Below are positions 9,083-17,956 of a stretch of DNA of 57,711 nt, in pieces. This stretch comes from Bacteroidales bacterium (lineage in GTDB: Bacteria; Bacteroidota; Bacteroidia; Bacteroidales; UBA10428): contig JAFGGU010000016.1 in assembly GCA_016930375.1 (NCBI GenBank), positions 1 through 57,711 of the forward strand. Direction: 5' to 3'. The position numbers and the translations under genes are program-made. Position 1 is the stretch's first letter; every line of letters starts with the position of its first letter. The notes under the pieces are model-generated. The model was not told the DNA's origin. It did not search any database and worked only from the letters and a program-made list of their open reading frames with translations.

Positions 9083-11662
9083 TCAATAGATGGTTACTTT
9101 TTCCGCGATTGCTTTACCCATATGTACAAGACTGATAAGATAAATTCCTTTGGGCAGGGAGGACATATCGATAAAGTCGGAAGTGTTGGAATAGTCCGGA
9201 AATTCCATAATTAACTTACCAGTTAACGTCCTGATCTCAATAGCGGCTTTTGAAACGGATTCGGATAATCTGACAAAGAATCTGCCGGTTGAAGGATTCG
9301 GATACACAATGATCTCAGAGTTGGTTTCCGTTTCATCGTTACCGGATTCGGATTTCACAGCCTCGGCGAGCCCGATATCGGGTGCCCCGCCTGCCGGTAC
9401 ATCCATACCGTAAAAATCCTTTTTCAGACCCAGATCATTGCCCGCATCAATGGCAGGTGAGTTGGGCAAAACAGTATATAATCCACTGAGTATGTTTTTA
9501 AATAAGGGATCTGTCGTGTAGGAGTGCAGATCCTGCTTATGTTTTTGCTGGTATTCAAGAAGCGTATTAAAAGCGGTACCTGCAATGTCAACAAATCCTG
9601 CCTGTTCGGGATAAAAAATGTTATAATCCGAAAAAACCAGGTTACCGGAGTGCTTAATTGCTTGATTACCAGATTGTTGCATATAAAAAATGTTATTGAA
9701 TATTTTAAGATTGGAATAGGCAGTAAGGATCGATTTCAGGTTCTCGCAGAACACATTGTTGTATATCTCGGTTGTAGACAGATTGCTTGTGATCCGTATT
9801 CCGGTGCTGTTATTCCTGAAAATATTATAATATATATCGGTATTTTCGGCATAGGAAAATACTGCTTCGTCATTGTATTGAAAAGTGCAATACCGGATAA
9901 CAAGATTCTTTCCATCCATCATCCGGATGCCATTATCTGCGCCTTCCAGTGTGCAATTTTCGATAACGTTGTTATCACTGTTTGATCCCAGAAAATAAAT
10001 GCAAGCCACAGCTTCCGGGGCTTTGATGTGCAGGTTGCTGAACGTCAGACCACTCTTTTCATATGCGGTAAAAGCGAAATTATTCGTGCTGCTTTGAATT
10101 ACAGGTTTCTCCCCATCACCATAAGATCCCAGGGTAATGTTTCCGGCGCCCACCAGGACCTTATCTTCAATGGCTACGGTTCCGGATTTCTGCAGATAAA
10201 CCTTACCGGATTTCCATGTGATTTCTTTCCAGGAGTCAAAGGGATGTTCTATCGATCCGTCCTGGTCAGCATCGGAAATGTTACCCGGATCAATATAAAT
10301 AACGGATGACTCGTTAACTGGCAGTTCAGGAACCTGTTCCGGAAATTTCTGTCCGGTCTGTAATCCGTATACCCATTCTTCCAAACGTGTGAATCCATTG
10401 TTATTGTCATCAACATGAGGATTGGCCGGGACTTTCAGCACATGATGCGTTGCTGCGAATACCGGCATGTTGAAACGACTCATGCCTGCCCAGTTTGCTT
10501 TGGCACGAACACTGTCGATAACCATCTTATCGTAATAATCCCGGTTCCAGTAAAATGCCCCTGCATTGTCCAAAAGGTAGTCGATCAGCTTGCTTTGATG
10601 GATGATCCTGTATTTCGTGGTATCCAGCGGGGGACTCTTTGGTTCTGTGAGGGAGATCTCAGAGTCTATGTTTTGCCAGTCGGTGTTCCTTGGATTGGAA
10701 ATGCTTCTCGGGCATATGTTCCCTTTGAAATAAAACTGTGAAGCATTGCTCATAACGCCATCTCCGTCCCTCGCATATATTTTGGCAAAGGCTGTATAAG
10801 CTGATCTGCCAACAAAAGCCGAGATGCTTCTCATGTAAACATGGTGCAGCACATCAGCACTGTGCGGATCATAGATTCTGGGACCCGGAAAGAATTCATC
10901 CACCAGCGAGTAGTTATTGATATATGCGAATTTTTCAGTCTGCACCCTCGGTGACCTGTCACGGGCATAGGCGATGATATTTTTAACAAAGGACACACAA
11001 CTGTCGGCCATCAGATAGGGCCCAAAACCATCTGCTCCGCCGCTGTTATTATATTGCAGGGGATGCGATAACAGGCAATTGCTGATGGTAATATGATGTG
11101 TGGTATTGTTGGTAATCGCCAGCAATTCATCCGATGACCATGCCAATGAACAATGATCCAGGATCACATTATAACCGTATACTGAAAAGCAATCCCGGAT
11201 CTGAAGGTCTCCGTATCCTCCCTGATCCCCGGGGCGGATTTTAAAGTGCTGCATGATGACATCATGGGTTGTACGGCTTACTGACAGATCCGTGCCATAC
11301 AGTATGATCCCTGGATAGGGGGCAGTCTGTCCATAAATACTGCAGTAGGACTGGTTGATGCTTAACTGGTCCTTTTTTCCCCGGTAGTCAATTGTACCGC
11401 CAACCTTAAAAAGAATGATGCGCGGGAAGTTCCTTGTAATACACCATTCAAAGGAACCGCTGTTTGTTCCGGTTGAGATATTCGCTGCAGCGAGAGTATC
11501 AACATATAGGATTACGGGTGAACTGGTATTTTGGTAAGCGCCCCGGGTAACAGATCCAAATCCTTCTGCTCCGGGGAAGGAATTTTGCGCGGTGATTGCA
11601 GTGCTGAAAATACAGAATAACAGCATGAACCAATGCCTTACTTCTCTTTTTGACCAAATCAT
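9083..11662 (-). CDS. Secreted pectate lyase-like beta-helix protein with T9SS type A tail
   Basis: 859 aa. Signal peptide to about residue 25 (FSTAITAQ). FPGAEGFGSVTRGAYQ at 29-44 and the following beta-helix (HHVYMRSISAFVGRS, HCSLAWSSDELLAI) match the pectate lyase superfamily of Bacteroidota. A linker with a dockerin-like/calcium VDDNNNGFTRLEEWVYGL segment leads to a second right-handed beta-helix with NNIF/NVFCEN rungs (about 470-740). Residues from IIVYPNPSTGRFFVRL to the end are a type A Por secretion tail, so it is predicted to be exported by T9SS. It lies inside an exopolysaccharide biosynthesis cluster, divergent from the SGNH lipoprotein, which fits a lyase acting on the cell's own uronate-containing polymer; a role in feeding on plant pectin is the alternative. 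Confidence 0.85.
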   Translation of the reverse strand: MIWSKREVRHWFMLLFCIFSTAITAQNSFPGAEGFGSVTRGAYQNTSSPVILYVDTLAAANISTGTNSGSFEWCITRNFPRIILFKVGGTIDYRGKKDQLSINQSYCSIYGQTAPYPGIILYGTDLSVSRTTHDVIMQHFKIRPGDQGGYGDLQIRDCFSVYGYNVILDHCSLAWSSDELLAITNNTTHHITISNCLLSHPLQYNNSGGADGFGPYLMADSCVSFVKNIIAYARDRSPRVQTEKFAYINNYSLVDEFFPGPRIYDPHSADVLHHVYMRSISAFVGRSAYTAFAKIYARDGDGVMSNASQFYFKGNICPRSISNPRNTDWQNIDSEISLTEPKSPPLDTTKYRIIHQSKLIDYLLDNAGAFYWNRDYYDKMVIDSVRAKANWAGMSRFNMPVFAATHHVLKVPANPHVDDNNNGFTRLEEWVYGLQTGQKFPEQVPELPVNESSVIYIDPGNISDADQDGSIEHPFDSWKEITWKSGKVYLQKSGTVAIEDKVLVGAGNITLGSYGDGEKPVIQSSTNNFAFTAYEKSGLTFSNLHIKAPEAVACIYFLGSNSDNNVIENCTLEGADNGIRMMDGKNLVIRYCTFQYNDEAVFSYAENTDIYYNIFRNNSTGIRITSNLSTTEIYNNVFCENLKSILTAYSNLKIFNNIFYMQQSGNQAIKHSGNLVFSDYNIFYPEQAGFVDIAGTAFNTLLEYQQKHKQDLHSYTTDPLFKNILSGLYTVLPNSPAIDAGNDLGLKKDFYGMDVPAGGAPDIGLAEAVKSESGNDETETNSEIIVYPNPSTGRFFVRLSESVSKAAIEIRTLTGKLIMEFPDYSNTSDFIDMSSLPKGIYLISLVHMGKAIAEKVTIY

Positions 11663-11778
11663 AGATTTAAATGATTAATTAGTGATAAATTAGGATTAAC
11701 GTACATTTAATTACTACCAAAGTTCATGTCTAATTTATAAACGGTATGATTGATCAAATGTTATTTTGTGTTTTTAAG

Positions 11779-11786
11779 TAATTTTG
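11779..11786 (+). promoter_or_regulatory. Candidate Bacteroidota -7 box for the 11817 operon
   Basis: TAATTTTG fits TAnnTTTG exactly and lies 30 bases before the ATG at 11817. No convincing TTTG -33 element is seen 19-21 bases upstream. The divergent gap 11663-11816 is very AT-rich; for the lyase gene only a weaker GAACTTTG (minus strand, about 11719-11726) is visible. Confidence 0.45.
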
Positions 11787-11816
11787 TTAAATTTTATAAT
11801 AACCTAATAATTAACA

Positions 11817-12647
11817 ATGAAACAGATATTTTTATTTGGGTTGGTAGCTATGTCTGTACTAACAATCTCAGGATGCAATTCAAAACAACATACTATGGAA
11901 AATAAAGTCAGGATCATCTTTCTTCATCACAGTACGGGGAAATCGGTATGGCGCGGGAATGCTTCACGTTATCTATATAAACTGGGATTTAAGGGAGAAA
12001 CTGAAAAATGGTTCAATCGTTACAACAGAAGAAATGGCACTAACTATGTCATTGAAGAAAAGTACTTTCCTAAGTCTGAACCCTATGGATGGAAAAACTA
12101 TCCATACGATTACTACAATATCTGGGTTAAGAACGCCGGAACCGTTGAATATATGGAAGAACCCACACTGGAGATCCTTACGGAACAATATGATATGATC
12201 ATTTGGAAACATTGTTTCCCGGTAGGAAGAATTATGGAGGATACCTTAGCTGATATTGATTCGGATGTTAAAACACTGGCAAATTACAAACTGCAATACC
12301 AGGCGCTGAAGGAGAAAATGCATACGTTCCCGGATACAAAATTCCTGGTATGGACCGGAGCTGCACTCGTTGAAGCTAAGACCACACCGGAGCAGGCTGC
12401 CAGAACATCTGAATTCTTCGACTGGGTAAAAAGTGAATGGGATGAAAAGAACGATAATATATTCCTGTGGGACCTTTATGAACTTGAAACCGGCGGTGGA
12501 ATGTTCCTGAAACCTGAATACAGCAAGGGTCCGGACAACTCACATCCGAATAAGGAGTTCTCTTCCCTTGCATCAAAGCTATTCAGTCAGCGCATAATTA
12601 ATGTAATAGAGGGAAGGGGAGATTCCACTTCACTCACAGGTGAATAA
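11817..12647 (+). CDS. SGNH-like lipoprotein with HHS first block
   Basis: 276 aa. Lipoprotein signal with lipobox ISGC at C20. The mature part starts RIIFLHHSTGKSVW: H37 H38 S39 stand where SGNH enzymes carry GDS. A middle block IIWKHCFP (129-136) and LANYKLQYQALKEKM are shared with the protein at 1414-2733, and D240-N-S-H243-P provides the block V D-x-x-H. It has no Big_2 or T9SS part, so it would act at the membrane, probably periplasm-facing. It is the first gene of the plus-strand run acyltransferase, VOC, ATP-grasp, two deacetylases. A polymer O-acetyl esterase or O-acyl transferase is the best guess; activity is not established from sequence. Confidence 0.82.
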   Translation: MKQIFLFGLVAMSVLTISGCNSKQHTMENKVRIIFLHHSTGKSVWRGNASRYLYKLGFKGETEKWFNRYNRRNGTNYVIEEKYFPKSEPYGWKNYPYDYYNIWVKNAGTVEYMEEPTLEILTEQYDMIIWKHCFPVGRIMEDTLADIDSDVKTLANYKLQYQALKEKMHTFPDTKFLVWTGAALVEAKTTPEQAARTSEFFDWVKSEWDEKNDNIFLWDLYELETGGGMFLKPEYSKGPDNSHPNKEFSSLASKLFSQRIINVIEGRGDSTSLTGE

Positions 12648-12661
12648 AACCGGGCAACAGG

Positions 12662-13216
12662 ATGATAAAAAAATGGATTTTCGGGTTCCTGATTAAGAAC
12701 AGGGTAATTCTGCTGCACCTTGCATTCGGAAGATTCAGAATAAGACTTCTCCGGATCATGGGTATGAAAATTGGTAAAAATTGCATCATCCATTCCAAGG
12801 GTTTTTCCACCGAACCCTATCTTATAGAGATTGGTGATCATGTGGCCATTGCGGACGGATCAGTTTTTCTTACCCATGACGGGTCCGTTTGGGTCATCCG
12901 GGAAAAATACCCTGATATAGATGTTCCGGGAGCGATTAAGATAGGGGACAATAGTTTTATCGGAACCGGAGCGCTGATCCTGCCGGGAACAGTCATAGGT
13001 TCCAATTGTGTGATCGGGGCCGGAGCCGTGGTTAGAGGCGCCATTCCGGATAACAGTGTGGTAATGGGCAATCCTGCCAAGGTGGTTTTCAAGGTGAATC
13101 TGATGGAAACCATGCTTACCAGGCATAAGAACAAACTCATGACCAAAAATATGGGGGAATACCAAAAAATGCAGGCAATCACGGCACATTTTAATAAAAC
13201 CAGCAATGATAATTGA
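12662..13216 (+). CDS. Hexapeptide-repeat O-acyltransferase
   Basis: 184 aa, left-handed beta-helix (LbH) acyltransferase of the Maa/WbbJ type. Repeats run IGKNCIIHS, IGDHVAIADGS, IGDNSFIGTGALILPG, IGSNCVIGAGAVVRG; the presumed catalytic His is in FLTHDGS, and MGNPAKVVF closes the helix as in family members. The first 40 residues are basic and partly hydrophobic. Likely role: acetylation of a hydroxyl or amine on a sugar precursor using acetyl-CoA in the cytoplasm. The stop overlaps the next start by 11 bases, indicating translational coupling with the VOC gene. Confidence 0.88.
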   Translation: MIKKWIFGFLIKNRVILLHLAFGRFRIRLLRIMGMKIGKNCIIHSKGFSTEPYLIEIGDHVAIADGSVFLTHDGSVWVIREKYPDIDVPGAIKIGDNSFIGTGALILPGTVIGSNCVIGAGAVVRGAIPDNSVVMGNPAKVVFKVNLMETMLTRHKNKLMTKNMGEYQKMQAITAHFNKTSNDN

Positions 13217-13625
13217 TCATATATGTTATGCAGTAAAGAATCTGTCAGAAAGCATTCAGTACTGGCAGGAAGTATTCGGTTACCGACCCATGACCAACCC
13301 TGTTGTGAACACCCGGCAAAAGGTGAAGGTCCAGTTTTTGCAGAAAGCAGACAGCCTGGCAGTTAAGCTGATTGAGCCACTCGATGGAAATATTTCACTT
13401 CAAAATTTTGTAGATCAGGGTGGAGGAGGATTTCATCATGTCTGCTTTAAATGTGACGACCTTGATCAACAAGTGGCTGAACTGAAGCATAAGAAAGTTA
13501 GAATGCTTGCACCTGTTCAGCCCGGTGAGGCATTTGACAACAATAATATTGCTTTTTTCCTGGCAAAGAACAGGATCACCTTTGAAGTGATCGATACCGA
13601 CAAAAGGGCTAACTTGATCGACTGA
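13206..13625 (+). CDS. VOC superfamily protein (methylmalonyl-CoA epimerase/glyoxalase-like)
   Basis: 139 aa, paired beta-alpha-beta-beta-beta modules. It starts IDHICYAVKNL (His4, a metal-ligand position), with KLIEPL and GGFHHVCFKCDDL in the centre (second His pair) and FEVIDTDK near the end, where Glu is a ligand position. These match VOC enzymes such as methylmalonyl-CoA epimerase and lactoylglutathione lyase. It is tightly packed between an acyltransferase (11-base overlap) and an ATP-grasp ligase (5-base gap), so it probably processes the acyl or amino-acid substituent, for instance by epimerisation of an alpha carbon, rather than serving propionate metabolism. Reaction unknown. Confidence 0.8.
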   Translation: MIIDHICYAVKNLSESIQYWQEVFGYRPMTNPVVNTRQKVKVQFLQKADSLAVKLIEPLDGNISLQNFVDQGGGGFHHVCFKCDDLDQQVAELKHKKVRMLAPVQPGEAFDNNNIAFFLAKNRITFEVIDTDKRANLID

Positions 13626-13630
13626 GGAGC

Positions 13631-14839
13631 ATGGATACTGCACTTTATAATCGTTTGAACCGTGAAACAATGCCTGTCGCAGTTGTGCTTGGCATTGATT
13701 TTTCGGGTTATGGGATAGTGCGTTCCCTTGTACCCTATAAAATACCCGTTGTCGCTTTCTCCTCAACCACGAAGTTCATACCGGAGTCAAAAACCCGTTT
13801 ATGCGCGGTAATCCCTTATCATTCCGACGAGGAACTGATGCTCGGGTTGCAGGCGTTTGCCGGTTTTCGTTTAAAACCTGTTTTAATTGCCACCATGGAC
13901 TCCTATGTTTCCCTGATCATGAAAAATCGGGCCAGACTGGAGGAGATCTTTCATTTGAATTATCCCCCGAATGAGGTGTTGGACCTGCTCCTGAGTAAAA
14001 GCCTCTTTAATGAATTTGCAGGACATCATCAGGTATTGATTCCCAGGAGCATCAATGTGCAAAACACGGAACAGTTGAATGAAATCGTTCCTAAATTTGA
14101 ATTTCCCGTAATCCTTAAACCCTATATCCGCAGGCCGCATTGGCAGGCAGCCGGATTACCAAAAGCCTTTCTGTGTGATAACGAAATCAGGCTGAGGGAT
14201 GCTTTCAGCCAGGCTGTTCTGGTTGAGGATCAACTCATCGTGCAGGAATGGGTGCCGGGAGGGGACAGCGAAATTTATTACTGTCTCGTATATTTCGATG
14301 AACAAGGCTGTTTGGGGGCATTTTCCGGACAAAAAATCCGACAATGGCCTGTTGGTACCGGAAGTACAGCAAGTACCAGGCCGGCAGATGATTCATTTCT
14401 GAGCACTGAAACTGTGAGAATACTATCCCTGGCCGGATTTAGAGGTTTCGGATCTATTGAGTACAAAAAGCATACAGGGAATGGAAAGTATTACCTTATT
14501 GAACCTACGGCAGGAAGGCTAAATCAGCAGGAATATGTTGCTACCCTTAATGGAGTCAATATTCCTCTTTTAGCCTATGGCAGTATGACTGGTATGAATC
14601 TGGTACAAGATCAAAAACCCGATGAACATATTGTATATATTGATGAAGCAGCTGAGTTACTGAGTGCTTTGGTGCATTTGAAGAGAGGGCTTCTTACACC
14701 TGCACAATGGCTCCGTTCGTTACAAGGGAAAAAACGTTTTCGTTATTACGAACCAAAAGACAGGATCGTTTTTGTTTTCCTTTTATGGAAAATCATTCGG
14801 CTCGGTTTTAAGACCTTTGTCGGGAAAAGAAAAAATTGA
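13631..14839 (+). CDS. ATP-grasp carboxylate-amine ligase
   Basis: 402 aa. N-terminal Rossmann-like part (AVVLGIDFSGYGIVRSL), then an ATP-grasp domain with FPVILKPYIRRPHW, a nucleotide-binding IVQEWVPGGDSEIYY, and the metal-binding GSIEYKKHTGNGKYYLIEPTAGR (E-x-N replaced by EPTAGR with downstream Asn). The layout is that of carbamoyl-phosphate-synthase-like/D-aspartate ligase-type enzymes common in surface polysaccharide clusters. It would join a carboxylate to an amine through an acyl phosphate, for example adding an amino acid to a sugar acid or sugar amine. The C-terminal 50 residues are basic with a hydrophobic patch, suggesting membrane contact. Confidence 0.85.
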   Translation: MDTALYNRLNRETMPVAVVLGIDFSGYGIVRSLVPYKIPVVAFSSTTKFIPESKTRLCAVIPYHSDEELMLGLQAFAGFRLKPVLIATMDSYVSLIMKNRARLEEIFHLNYPPNEVLDLLLSKSLFNEFAGHHQVLIPRSINVQNTEQLNEIVPKFEFPVILKPYIRRPHWQAAGLPKAFLCDNEIRLRDAFSQAVLVEDQLIVQEWVPGGDSEIYYCLVYFDEQGCLGAFSGQKIRQWPVGTGSTASTRPADDSFLSTETVRILSLAGFRGFGSIEYKKHTGNGKYYLIEPTAGRLNQQEYVATLNGVNIPLLAYGSMTGMNLVQDQKPDEHIVYIDEAAELLSALVHLKRGLLTPAQWLRSLQGKKRFRYYEPKDRIVFVFLLWKIIRLGFKTFVGKRKN

Positions 14840-14866
14840 GCAAAAAGCTTCTAAAATCCAGTTCAC

Positions 14867-15763
14867 ATGTTCAAATTCAACAAGAAAAAGATCATTCGGG
14901 AGTTCGTTTATTTTATGATCAGAATTTCTGGACTACCAATCCTTGTTAGGAAGTTCATACAGCGAAATACGGTTACCATTCTGACCTTTCATAATATACG
15001 ATATGAAACGGCTCAGTTGTTATTTCATTTCATTCACCGAAAGTACAACCCCATATCACTTAAATTGTATATTAAGTGCCTGTATGACAAAATCCCTGAT
15101 TTGTTACCCCCAAGGGCTCTGATTATCACTTTGGATGACGGATACAAGGAGAATTATCACTTGCTCGAATTAATGAAAAAAACCGGAATCGTACCAACAG
15201 TTTTTCTTTGCAGTGATATGCCGGATACGAATAAAGACTATTGGTTCAGATTGGTTGGGAACAGGAAGATTTCGAATAACCTGAAAAAGGTCAGCAACAA
15301 AGATAGACTTACGATTTTGAAGGATTTTAAACCGGAAGCGGCATCTCAGGTAAGGGACAGGGTTGTTTTAAACCGTAAGGAAATAGGGGAGATGCTGCCC
15401 TATTCGGACTTTCAATCCCATACACAAAGCCACCCGGTTTTGACCAGATGCACTGATTCCGAGGTTGTTGAGGAAGTAGCTGGATCAAAGAAAGTACTGA
15501 AGGAAAAATTCGGCCTTGAAATTTATGCCCTGGCATATCCAAATGGAAGTTTTGGGGACCGCGAAATGAATATATTAAAAGAACAGGGTTATTTGTGCGG
15601 CCTGGGCCTCAATTATGGTCTGAACACCATTCTTACAAACCCTTATTCCTTATCCCGTGTTCCAGTAAATGACAATGCAGGGATAAACGAAATTATTGTT
15701 AAATCAGCAGGTATATATGATTTTTTTGTCAAGTGGCTCTTTCCAGTTAAGAAATATATCTAA
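14867..15763 (+). CDS. Polysaccharide deacetylase (NodB-type)
   Basis: 298 aa. The NodB motifs are TLTFHN-like TILTFHNI, LIITLDDGYKENY (Asp-Asp) and SHTQSHPVL (His-x3-His metal site), followed by LAYPNGSFGDRE. It should remove N- or O-acetyl groups with a divalent metal. There is no signal peptide but the first 35 residues are basic/hydrophobic, so cytoplasmic or membrane-associated action is possible. It sits 27 bases after the ATP-grasp gene and 44 before a second deacetylase; the two are distant paralogues with different inserts. Confidence 0.88.
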   Translation: MFKFNKKKIIREFVYFMIRISGLPILVRKFIQRNTVTILTFHNIRYETAQLLFHFIHRKYNPISLKLYIKCLYDKIPDLLPPRALIITLDDGYKENYHLLELMKKTGIVPTVFLCSDMPDTNKDYWFRLVGNRKISNNLKKVSNKDRLTILKDFKPEAASQVRDRVVLNRKEIGEMLPYSDFQSHTQSHPVLTRCTDSEVVEEVAGSKKVLKEKFGLEIYALAYPNGSFGDREMNILKEQGYLCGLGLNYGLNTILTNPYSLSRVPVNDNAGINEIIVKSAGIYDFFVKWLFPVKKYI

Positions 15764-15807
15764 CAACAAAGGTTTTACTATGACGTATGGAACTTTGAAT
15801 TACCATT

Positions 15808-16863
15808 ATGATTAATTATTTGAATAAATATATTGCCTGGTACTTATCGTCGGCCATTGAACGCACCGGATCCCACCATCTTTTTAATAATACCTATGGT
15901 GGGTTAGGACATATCTTAATGTTTCACAGGGTGTTGCCTCAAACATCATCTTTCCGGATCCATAATGATAAGGGCCTTGAGATTTCACCTGAACATCTGG
16001 AATCAATAATCAGATTTCTGCAAAAAGAAAACTACCATTTTCTGTCGCTGGATGAGCTGCCTGAATTTATTAAAAATAATAAACTGGGTAATAAATTCTC
16101 TGTTTTTACTTTCGATGACGGGTATTTTGATAATTATCAGTATGCCCTTCCGATATTTGAAAAATACAAAGTGCCTTTTACTGTTTATGTGACAACTGAT
16201 CTGCCCGATAGAAAAGCATTGCTTTGGTGGTATTTCCTCGAGGAGGTTTTAATACAATCCAAAAAGCTCAAATTCACCTGGAAGGAAACAAAATATGAGT
16301 ATTCAATGCATTACAACATTCTGAAGGAAAGGGCTTTTATGAGCCTTAGAAGGTTGATGATTGATACGGAGAGAGAGGAAATACCCGGCCTTCTCAGACT
16401 GATCGGGGGCAGTGATTATCAAAGGTATTGGGACCGGATGGAGGCACTCGGGATGAGTTGGGAACAAATCCGGGAAATGGCCGGGAACCGACTCGTGACA
16501 ATTGGCGCGCATACCATTACTCACAGGGCCCTTTCCAGACTTTCTGCTGAAGAGGCCCGGCATGAGATAGCCGGATCCAAGATCATTATTGAAAACAAAA
16601 TAGGCCGATCCGTTAAACATTTCAGTTACCCTTTTGGGAAAAGGAATTTGGCGGGTGACAGGGAACGCAATCTGGTAAACGAATGTGGATTTTCCTCAGC
16701 AACCACAACCTTGTTCGGCAATATTCAACCCCAACATGCCGATCATCTTTTATCACTGCCGCGAATTACAGTGAATTCACTGGTCAGCACATCAGTTCTC
16801 AACCTGAGCATCAATGGATTAATTCCGGCAGTCAGGAACAGATTTAAAAGGTTGGTGGTTTAA
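15808..16863 (+). CDS. Polysaccharide deacetylase (NodB-type), second copy
   Basis: 351 aa. Motifs: HILMFHRVLP, FSVFTFDDGYFDNY (Asp-Asp), GAHTITHRALSRL (His-x3-His), and FSYPFGKRN. An insert of about 70 residues after YVTTDLPDRKALLWW lies between the second and third motifs, as in polysaccharide deacetylases of capsule and exosortase-type loci. It ends the plus-strand operon and its last 20 bases overlap the 3' end of the convergent GT4 gene at 16844. Acts presumably on the same polymer or its precursors as the preceding deacetylase. Confidence 0.9.
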   Translation: MINYLNKYIAWYLSSAIERTGSHHLFNNTYGGLGHILMFHRVLPQTSSFRIHNDKGLEISPEHLESIIRFLQKENYHFLSLDELPEFIKNNKLGNKFSVFTFDDGYFDNYQYALPIFEKYKVPFTVYVTTDLPDRKALLWWYFLEEVLIQSKKLKFTWKETKYEYSMHYNILKERAFMSLRRLMIDTEREEIPGLLRLIGGSDYQRYWDRMEALGMSWEQIREMAGNRLVTIGAHTITHRALSRLSAEEARHEIAGSKIIIENKIGRSVKHFSYPFGKRNLAGDRERNLVNECGFSSATTTLFGNIQPQHADHLLSLPRITVNSLVSTSVLNLSINGLIPAVRNRFKRLVV

Positions 16864-17956
16864 GGGCATTGATAAAAGCAAGATAATTCATGGTTAGTTT
16901 TTCAATGGAATAGTTTTCCGCACAATGTGCAAATCCTTTTTCACCAAACCTGATTCTTTTAGGATAATCCAGGACCAGATCTTTTAGCTTTTCAGCTATG
17001 GTATGGTAATCATATGGAGGTGTTATATATCCGGTCTGATGGTCAAGGATTAGATGATTATTGTCGCCGACATCTGTACCAACTATGGGTAAACCCTGAT
17101 TCATGGCTTCAAGGATTGAATTTGACAGTCCTTCATAATAGGAAGTACATAAATAAATATCAGCCTCTTGATAAATCTCCTTCAGATTCGATGGTTTATG
17201 GATAATTTGAACATGGTCCCCGAGATTCAGTTCTTTTATCCACATGAGGATTTTGTCTTCCAATTCCCCGAATCCCACAATCAGGTATTTAACCCTTGTG
17301 TTGTCCGGTAGGATACTTACAAGAACCTGAATGGAACGAAGTGCCGTTTTGAAATCCTTTGCTTCAACAAATCTGCCTACCGTTATGATTTGTATATTAC
17401 TTTTCTCGCTTCGGAAGTAAAACTCCCTTTCAACCTCGATACCGTTAGGAATTATCAGCGTTTTCGAAGGATTAAATCGTTTACCTGTAAAATTTTCTAC
17501 GCCTTTGTGGTTATTAAAAATGGTAAATCCTGTCAGGTGGTTGTGGGTAAATCTTTGAATTATAAATTTAAATTTTCCCAGTTTCGAACTTCTTATACCT
17601 CCTATAACATGTGGGATATGAAAGATCTTGCCCAATATTCCGCCTAGAAAATTGCTATAGGTCAAATAACATATAAGAATTTCGGGTTTACATTCAATGA
17701 ACAGTAACAAGAGCTGATGAAAACGTTTAAAAAAGTTTCCTTTCAGAAAATACCGGTTTACCGGCTGTTCCGTGATAACTTCATGGAGTTTTGCACTGAT
17801 CTCGTTCCCGTTGATCACAATAAAATATACATCATGGCTTGCTGCCAGAATGCCTGAAAGCAGGACTGCTTGCTTTTCAGCACCTCCGGCACCGGTTCTC
17901 ATGGATCCGATTAGAATGCCTGTCTTGCTTTTTTTATTGGGATTTATAGGATTCAT
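16844..17956 (-). CDS. GT4 family glycosyltransferase
   Basis: 370 aa. N-terminal TGILIGSMRTGAGGAEKQAVLLS, linker domain, then IITVGRFVEAKDFKTALRSI and the donor site YYEGLSNSILEAMNQGLPIVGTDVG, the classical GT4 E-x7-E. Last gene of the minus-strand operon that begins at the epimerase (29196); its start overlaps the stop of the preceding GT4 by 4 bases. Adds a sugar to the repeat unit of the polysaccharide; specificity unknown. Confidence 0.9.
   Translation of the reverse strand: MNPINPNKKSKTGILIGSMRTGAGGAEKQAVLLSGILAASHDVYFIVINGNEISAKLHEVITEQPVNRYFLKGNFFKRFHQLLLLFIECKPEILICYLTYSNFLGGILGKIFHIPHVIGGIRSSKLGKFKFIIQRFTHNHLTGFTIFNNHKGVENFTGKRFNPSKTLIIPNGIEVEREFYFRSEKSNIQIITVGRFVEAKDFKTALRSIQVLVSILPDNTRVKYLIVGFGELEDKILMWIKELNLGDHVQIIHKPSNLKEIYQEADIYLCTSYYEGLSNSILEAMNQGLPIVGTDVGDNNHLILDHQTGYITPPYDYHTIAEKLKDLVLDYPKRIRFGEKGFAHCAENYSIEKLTMNYLAFINALKPPTF

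Noticed and set aside
13206..13625. Housekeeping methylmalonyl-CoA epimerase
   Set aside because: Family match is plausible, but there is no mutase or propionate gene nearby and it is coupled to polysaccharide genes, so no specific gene name was assigned.
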